Source: Pachyseris speciosa (lineage: Eukaryota; Cnidaria; Anthozoa; Scleractinia; Pachyseridae). Taken from it: 64,000 nt of DNA. Position 1 is the first letter of the stretch; every line of letters begins with the position of its first letter. Of the stretch, positions 58,024 through 64,000 are shown piece by piece. The stretch covers positions 1,230,001-1,294,000 of the forward strand of contig JAEMWC010000077.1 in assembly GCA_016490735.1 (NCBI GenBank). Reading direction: 5' to 3'. The notes beneath the pieces are model-generated. The model had not been told where the DNA came from, searched no databases, and saw nothing but the letters and a program-made list of their open reading frames with translations. A program made the translations under genes and the position numbers.

Positions 58024-58727
58024 CTTACAGATCCTTTATTCACGAACAGGTGCCTAAACAGCCGAACTGAGTGACTGTAATTAACTTCATGTTGGTAGTT
58101 TAGTACATTAAATTAATTTTCCTTCTCCTCGAATTACATATTTCACTCATTACTCTATTTGTTAGCCGTGGTCCTGAACAAGACTTCCAGGTTATTTAAA
58201 TAAATGAGAAAGAGCCTGGGAAGACTTCCACACAATAATTTTCACTGAATTCACTTTACTTGCTAAAGAATATCCTGATGTTGTCTGGCTCAAACATTTT
58301 TGAAACATTTTAAATTATTAATACGTCTTTTTCGGTAAAACATCCAAAATACGAAATAACGATCAAGGAACCTTGAAAAAGAAAGCTTTCCGCTAAAAGC
58401 ACAAATCTAAGTTTAAATATAATGTAAAATTAACCACTTTAAAAGGACAATTAACTATAAAAACGTTGCATGAAGTTTCGAAACGTTCCCCGTTGTGAAG
58501 TCACAAAGTAAAACTCAAAAACTCTTTCATTTTGGTCAAACGATGAAACAAATGCTACAGTCTGAAGTTCAACTTAGTTTTATTGTTTTTTCCTCCCGCA
58601 TTTTTTTTTTAATTCGGACCCTTTTACGGTTATTTCCACAGACCAGTTTCGGAAATGAGATACCGTATTCTGATGGTGCTCTTCTACAAATAGTGTTCAC
58701 ACGTCTCACCAACATTTTGAGGCCTAC
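58024..58727 (-). repeat. Gene 1 intron 1, inverted paralogue of gene A intron 1
   Basis: Reverse complement of 17791-18480 across most of its length ('ggcctcaaaatgttggtgag', 'gttcctgaacaggtg'-type words and the 'aaaagccctttaa' region). It shows that gene A and gene 1 arose by an inverted duplication that included introns. Confidence 0.75.
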
Positions 58728-59042
58728 CTGCATTTCATAAAGATGAGACTGTGGATCAGCAGTGAGATTCGCTGTAACGTTGCTGCTAGTTGAGGGAAGA
58801 AGTTCGCAGCGAAGTTTCCCTTTCTCATCAGCACTGACAGCCACGTTGAATGAAACGCATAAAATGTTTTGAAGACAAGCGAAGCTACAGTCGATGTAGT
58901 GGTCGACAAACATGACGGCAAGACGAGTGACATTCAAATGATGAAAAGGACGAGTTTCAAACCCCGCTCTGTGGAATGTGGCATTTAGCCATTGAAAATG
59001 GAACAAGAAAAGCAATGTTACGCATGTAACGGCTGTTTTCAT
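58728..59042 (-). CDS. Gene 1 exon 1: signal peptide and PAN/apple-like domain
   Basis: 105 codons ending ATG CAG|GTAGGC in phase 0. The signal peptide (CVTLLFLFHFQWLNA) and the PAN-like core (C52, C56, C62, C79; CSFACLQNILCVSFN) match gene A closely. The extra cysteine C24 of gene A is replaced by H. N-glycosylation motifs include N37. It is the first exon of a 265-aa secreted PAN-EGF-D8C protein. Confidence 0.85.
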
Positions 59043-59081
59043 TTTTCAACGAAAACACTGACTGACTTCTTTAGCTTTGCA

Positions 59082-59110
59082 TTGGACGTCAGCTCAGTTT
59101 GAAGTCGGTT
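59082..59110 (-). promoter_or_regulatory. Conserved upstream region of gene 1 with CRE-like site
   Basis: On the - strand, 'cttcaaactgagctgacgtc' followed by 'caatgcaaa' matches the region upstream of gene A. TGACGTC resembles a CREB/ATF half-palindrome site. Conservation across the inverted duplicates is seen; a regulatory role is inferred. Confidence 0.45.
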
Positions 59111-59144
59111 GGTATAGGGTTGAATTCCTGGTATTTACATTATT

Positions 59145-60425
59145 GCTAATTAGCGAAAAGAAACCAATTACCAAGATTTCACTCCTACCTATCTTTAGTG
59201 TTTTGAAAAACATGACAAACATGTCTGAGACATATAACTACAAACATAAAATTATATCATGAGTTAAAAATATATGTGTCACATTATTCTATTTCGATCT
59301 ATCTTGACTCCTCTTCCACTCACAGTCAAAAGAGGAACACCAAGGGCGAATATCCGACCGTTTTGGCGCTTGCACGCTAATTTTTGCAAGCCCATCAGGA
59401 ATGATCGTGTTTGACGTATATTGTCTTAAACGCAGATGTCGTCACAACCTCGAACCCAGGCTCTCTCTCTTTTTCTCCCTTGTTGTCGAGAGATTAGACC
59501 CTGGTTGGACCTGATCCCGTTACAGCAGGGAGGGTGGTCATTAATTGTGTAATACCACCAATAAAATACGATAAGTTTATTGGTCTCCCTGAAAGGTCTT
59601 TTCAGAGCCAATTTACAATGAAAGTAGAAATATAGCTAATTACTAAATAAACAAATAAATAAATAAAATTTACAGTACAATAATATGTCACCATAAGATA
59701 AAAATGGTAAATGGTGCGGTTACATTTCCTATTCCCAGTTTACCAAAAGTAAAAAGCGGAATCAGGGTCAAAATTCAGTTTTTAGTACAACAGGCACAAC
59801 AAAAAACTAGTCACTGCAGTCTACGGGGGTCTGAAGGAATGCCTCTCCCCCCCGCCCAAGGAAATTTTGCAAATTTAGTTTCTCTCAAGTGGCATTTCCT
59901 GCACTTTGACATCATTTTTGTGGTATACTTTAATTCTTATCACAGATATTGTTCAATTGTCACCTGAATCACTTTCAGTCTCGGAACTGGAGTCTTTGCC
60001 ATGCTTGTCCGCCATTTTGGAGCTGTTAAAGGAAGTAATACTGCTGGCCATATGAGTCTTCACAACACGGAGTGTTCAACGGATAGACATGGCGAGAAAT
60101 TGTAGGATAGGAAAGTGTAATACGTAACGTTTTTCACTTAGATCGCAAACAAATACTTAAGCAATATTCCCCCTTGTTTTCAGAATTTCATGATAAATCG
60201 GGAGAATCTAATAAAGAGGCAATACATCAAATCGGGAAGGTTGGATCCTCTGAAAGTTTGTCTACTTAATCGGGACGCAGTTCACTCACAAATGAGCAGA
60301 TATATGAACAATTGCTATATTTTGACTTAGGGAGAATCAATGTATTCAATTACACTGAAGAAAAATTCACAGCTATGTAAACGTCTGTGTGGCGACAAGC
60401 TGAAAAGTCCAAAATTTGGAGGTCT
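59145..60425. other. Unassigned spacer between gene 1 and gene 0
   Basis: Contains an AATA-type simple repeat near 59645-59668. No exon or element was recognised. Confidence 0.45.
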
Positions 60426-60429
60426 GTCA

Positions 60430-60800
60430 AGGTAAAGTCGGAGCTTCCGGTAGGATGACTGCTTTTCATGGCTTGCTTTCTCCAGTTATGTGGAATATTT
60501 CACAAAACTAACCTTATATCCGTCGGTTATTCACCTAAGCCTTCAAACTGACAAAGGATAAGCGAAATCGATTTTTTTGACCGTGGCCACGATTTCCTTG
60601 ATTCTCGCGAGTTCTCGCGAGGTGAAATCGGAGATTCTGGTAGGATGGCCGTTTTTCATGTCTTTGTCCCGTTATATGGAATATTTCACAAAACTAACCT
60701 TATATCCTTCGGTTTCCCACCTTTAGGCCTTCAAACTGACAAAGGATAAGCAAAATCGATTTTTTTGACCGTGGCCACGATTTCTTTGATTTTTGCTGAC
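60430..60800. repeat. Tandem duplication of about 190 bp
   Basis: Two diverged copies, about 60435-60605 and 60620-60795, share 'ggaatatttcacaaaactaa', 'ccttcaaactgacaaaggat' and 'gaccgtggccacgatttc'. The second copy runs directly into a LINE RT fragment. Confidence 0.85.
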
Positions 60801-60960
60801 AATAACTCTTAATAATGTGAGCCAAGCACTTCGAAATAACCGGGGCTCCATCTTTAAGTAGGCGAGCAGGAATGTTGTCTAAGCCAGTGGCTTTGTTCGT
60901 TTTTAATTTTCTCAACAACATGTGAACCAAGCAAGACTTAACTGAAAAGTTTCGTTTGTA
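60800..60960 (-). mobile_element. LINE RT N-terminal fragment
   Basis: The - strand frame reads LRKLKTNKATGLDNIPARLL and KDGAPVISKCLAHII, the conserved N-terminal RT region of CR1/Rex-type LINEs ('L..lk..KatGlD.ip..llk'). Only about 50 codons remain. Confidence 0.75.
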
Positions 60961-60979
60961 GAGCAGCTTTAGCATTTAT

Positions 60980-61715
60980 ATGTTCTTTCACGGCATACTA
61001 TCCTTTCTAGAAAAAATCCTTTTGACGTAAAGGACAGGACCAACTCATGTCAACTCGTTCAAAACTGACGAAATGTGTATTGCCTCACGTTTATATAGGC
61101 TTCAACCACAACAATTCTATTGTTTTCCACCACCACCTCCACCAGCACGACCACAATTGTTCGAGACTCTTCCTGAGGTGCCTATTCATCACGTCATCGG
61201 TGATAATATATTCCTCTTCACCTTAATTAGATTCCTCCCCAAAGAGGGGGACTAACGTGAGTGAACCAATCCCTGTTTTATAACAGCGGATAAGTTACGC
61301 GCATGGGGTTAAGGTACGTGATAGTACACGCGCGGGTTATGATCCGATCCGCTTTGTGTCTGTGTAATCACCGTGACGGTACACGCGTGGGGTTAACGTT
61401 CCACGTTCGGGTTACTATCCAGGACTCTCGATGGGATGTCAATGTATTCTTGTGCAAATTAATGATATTCCTGCGAATTCTATTCATAAGTTAATGACAA
61501 TAGGCTATGACGTTTTAGATTAAGTTTTAATGTATGTTTTCCCGTACAAATTAATGACATTCCTGCACAAAAATCAAGAGTAACTGGTCCCTACTATACT
61601 ACTGACTCATGATCAAAGCGATATTAACCGTTGCAAATTACAGTAAATATATGACTGCAAATAGCACATCGTTACGTCGCGTGCACGTTCTCGCACAGAT
61701 AGATTGGTCTACCTG
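60980..61715. other. Unassigned stretch downstream of the ApeC exon
   Basis: Two similar segments occur near 61455 and 61545 ('caaattaatgacattcctgc' and a variant), a weak local duplication. Otherwise nothing was recognised. No AATAAA was found close to the ApeC stop. Confidence 0.4.
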
Positions 61716-61718
61716 TGA

Positions 61719-62068
61719 TTAACGATGGTAATAGCAGTAATACAGTTTTATATCCTTCCGTTGTTCTATCTCTGCCTTAGGGATGTCCCCTCCATGGGTG
61801 TTCCATGTGTTGCTATTTTCGGCATCCCAGAAAACAAACATCTCTTTCTCTTTCATTTTTTGGACTTGCTGGCACTGATCACCCTTCTTTAGTAAAACAA
61901 AGGGTGTTTCAATGGGAAGATAAATAGCATCGGTTGGAGATCCATCTTCTCGACAGCAGTACTCGATTTTGGTGTTGATACCATATTCACCGTCTGGAAG
62001 CGCCCCAGTCATCGTGTTTCTGTTTGAACTGTTCTCGTCATCCCATACGATCCATCCCGAGGAGAAAC
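61719..62068 (-). CDS. Gene 0 last exon: ApeC domain, C-terminal part
   Basis: Exon entered in phase 1 (ATGCAG|GT) and ending with a stop at 61719. The sequence carries the ApeC (apextrin C-terminal) signatures: GWIVWDDENSSNRNTMTG, LPDGEYGINTKIEYCC, a PIETPFVLLKKGDQCQQV segment, VFWDAENSN and a final LYYCYYH. ApeC domains occur in secreted or membrane proteins of cnidarians, molluscs, echinoderms and amphioxus; some amphioxus members bind bacterial peptidoglycan. Binding by this protein is unproven. It follows the exon ending at 62200 through a 131-bp intron. Confidence 0.82.
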
Positions 62069-62199
62069 CTGCATGACACAATCATGGTATAAATATAGAA
62101 TCGAATAACGAATATGTAAATGATATCCTTCTTCGTCAGTTAATGAGTGAGTTAGTGAGTAAATGAGTGAAAGAAAAATGGAAACGTTGCTGAACAAAC

Positions 62200-62493
62200 C
62201 TTCTGGACAATTCTCTTTTTTGAAGATGCAGTACTGTCCTTTCGGCCACGAGAGACTAGATGCTGACGCGTTTGCCAATGTTTTCATGCAGAACTTCTGC
62301 TCCATGTTATTTTTATTGACGTAGCCCGCCAAATGAAAAGGACTAGACCAGTCGTTACGTGATTAATGGTCCTCAGTGTCCTGGTAACGAGTTCCCTCGT
62401 GCCAAGGTGTTTTCTGGGATCCACCGGGACACCCTGATTTGGGCATTGGAAGGCCATAGGTTCCATCGGGCCAGGTAAGGGGGAAATTCGGAT
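62200..62493 (-). pseudogene. Gene 0 ApeC exon, N-terminal part, with in-frame stop
   Basis: A 294-bp exon, phase 1 in (CTACTCAG|AT) and phase 1 out (GAAG|GTTTGT). It reads WPDGTYGLPMPKSGCPGG, then HEGTRYQDTEDH, then TAA at 62365-62363, then SPFHLAGYVNKNNMEQKFC and a second WPKGQYCIFKKENCPEG. Frame on both sides of the stop is the same and matches ApeC, so this is one nonsense change and not a frameshift. Either gene 0 is a recent pseudogene, or the base is an allele or sequencing error. The phase-1 entry equals the D8C acceptor phase, so this exon can follow the family EGF exon. Confidence 0.78.
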
Positions 62494-62667
62494 CTGAGTA
62501 GAGAAGACAATCAAACCACGGAAGGGAATAAAAAGCGAAAATGCTTCAGAGGGATTCGGGATGGTTTGGCTTCAAGTTCTTTACGTAGAAAGCTTCCAGA
62601 ACACGTAGCTTTGACCGATTGTAGTCACAAAATATTATTTAACAGTTATTGTTATTTGCATGATAAA

Positions 62668-62928
62668 TAGAGCAGTTTTCAATTGAATGTCGTAATACCA
62701 AAACCAAAGCTATTACTCCAGCCAATCACAACAGACCGAAACATTGCAACGAACCAATCAGAATTCGAAGTTATTACAAGTAACCGGCGCAAAGCGTGTA
62801 AAGATACGCGTATGCAAGACGCGATTGATTTTGGTTAAGAAAGTGGCGTAAGATTTGCTGGCCAATCACAGAGGGAAGCAATGCAAAACCAAAGCAAACT
62901 TGAAAACGGTTCTTGTTCAAATTGTTGT
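62668..62928. mobile_element. MITE-like element with CCAAT-box-like words
   Basis: The left end 'gagcagttttcaattg' is matched by 'cttgaaaacggttcttg' on the right. Between them 'ccaaaaccaaagc' and 'ccaatcaca' occur at both sides. The ends and these repeated words suggest a small non-autonomous element. It lies in the intron upstream of the ApeC exons. Confidence 0.5.
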
Positions 62929-62934
62929 GTTAGC

Positions 62935-63575
62935 GAGTTGTTGAGTTTGAGTTGGATAAGCGGTATCAAAATGAAAGTATCGCGGGTGCATCTCCTTATT
63001 CGACGAAAAATGTTGCTGAAAAATGTGCCCCCCTCCCCCCTTCCATCAAAGTTGTATCCTGAAGCGAATCTTGTTCGCCCTGCTAGCCCATCAATAATCA
63101 TTTTAGTGCTCTCTTTGCAGAACGTTGCTCCCTTAGCCTAACTGAGAACTGATCGGGCCCATTCATCATCTCCTTAAACGTGATGACTGTACAAAGGTAT
63201 GGAAAATACCCTTTTTTCAGCTCGTTCTCTAAACCATTGCCATGGTTTTTCCTCGTTTGACACCGTAACTTATGTTCTCGAACAGCTCTGGTACCATAAA
63301 AATTAACGCTAGAGCTATAGAAGCGCTTTTCGTTTCCGTGTTAGCGCCGTTTTAAATTAAATTTAGAGCCAACTTGTACCGGTAGCTTGTTTCGTCTAGC
63401 AATGTTGGATGATAGTGTCTTGCCACATGTCAACATTCACATCCAACAATGTTGGAAGTGGGATCCAACTTTGTTCGATAGTTTGGCCAGGGCTTAACCA
63501 ATTGCAGCTCTTAACAAGTTTAGATCACGTGACCTGTTATGACAGTTTAATACCGAAAAGGAAAATTCAAAATAA
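62935..63575. other. Unassigned intronic stretch of gene 0
   Basis: Contains 'catccaacaatgttgga' words near 63400-63455 that pair with each other and may be another short foldback element. No exon was recognised. Confidence 0.4.
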
Positions 63576-63577
63576 CC

Positions 63578-64000
63578 AAAGAGATGACTATGTGGTTATC
63601 TTGTACATGAATATGTCCTAAATGGTTGACCTTGTAATGTAAGGATTATTAAGCACAAAATAGCTACTATGATAACTCTGGGAGTTCAAACAACATTATT
63701 GTTAAGTAACGGGTAGAGGATTGCTTAAGCTATCGTTATAATGTTGTTCTCGACATTCGAAGGCCATTAAATTGCATTACTTCTCAACAGAACATTTCTG
63801 CTATTGCTAGCATATTATTTGTCTTCATCGTCCGAAGTTGCACGCTTGTTCGTGTTCTGTTCTAAACCATGAAGAAGATTGTGCTACGTGCTCTATAAGT
63901 AAAAGTTTTGTTGTTACAAAAAGAAGTAAAAATCAAGTGTGATCGAATGAATTGTTCTTGCCAAATTCAAAGGAGATATCGACACGTACTGTAAAGTAAA
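63578..64000 (-). repeat. Copy of the block that adjoins an EGF exon
   Basis: Collinear with 57020-57494. At 57494 nine more intron bases lead to the EGF donor. The window ends at the equivalent of about 57495. The EGF exon of gene 0 is therefore expected to begin within roughly 10 bases beyond position 64000 and to splice to 62493. Confidence 0.85.

Noticed and set aside
59590..59615. Histone-type 3' stem-loop ('ggtcttttcagagcc')
   Set aside because: Stem pairing is imperfect at two positions and no histone frame is near on either strand.
1..64000. CRISPR arrays, operons or bacterial contamination
   Set aside because: No regularly spaced identical repeats with unique spacers are seen. Genes are split by GT-AG introns, and the repeats are animal LINE, SINE, Penelope-like and MITE types.

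Overview
The window is animal nuclear DNA, most likely from an anthozoan cnidarian (coral or sea-anemone type). It has small exons separated by large AT-rich introns, GT-AG splice sites, abundant decayed retroelements and foldback elements, and secreted PAN/apple, EGF, D8C and ApeC ectodomains. No bacterial operon, rRNA gene or CRISPR array is visible. The species call is inference.

The main content is one family of modular secreted-protein genes. Each front end has a first exon with a signal peptide and a PAN/apple-like domain, a phase-0 intron, then a 118-bp EGF exon ending in phase 1. The C-terminal ectodomain lies on a phase-1 acceptor. It is either an eight-cysteine D8C domain (uromodulin/OIT3 type) or an ApeC (apextrin C-terminal) domain. 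Gene A is complete on the + strand (17476-24491, 266 aa). The others are on the - strand: gene 1 (59042-53840, complete, 265 aa), gene 2 (50730-44939, complete, 268 aa, with two near-identical first exons), gene 3 (41755-37665, no terminal domain exon) and gene 0 (ApeC exons 62493-61719, with an in-frame stop; its EGF exon should start just past the right edge).

The - strand array grew by segmental duplication. About 36818-45397 is repeated as about 45475-54300, with breakpoints inside the EGF-D8C intron. This moved D8C exons behind a different PAN-EGF subtype and left gene 3 without one. Unit 2 then gained a 972-bp tandem duplication of the promoter and first exon, and the two units differ by a roughly 960-bp and a roughly 160-bp indel.

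The rest is mostly mobile-element debris. From left to right: a pogo-like MITE (1294-1724); a dispersed block (2030-4372) with an inverted copy inside unit 1 (39262-41060); a tRNA-derived SINE (5310-5777); head-to-head Penelope-like fragments inside a split MITE (6928-9585); a palindrome and a TIR element carrying a possible exon (11588-12905); a Penelope 3' end (15610-15797); an RTE-like LINE in gene A intron 2 (21490-23440); LINE and foldback relics (24810-30720), including a MITE with an 8-bp target duplication inside a LINE endonuclease; a CR1/L2-like LINE with a 443-aa open RT frame (32575-31244); a 560-bp foldback element; a Tx1/L1-like LINE tail (34490-35700); and a Jockey-like LINE tail (54655-55400).
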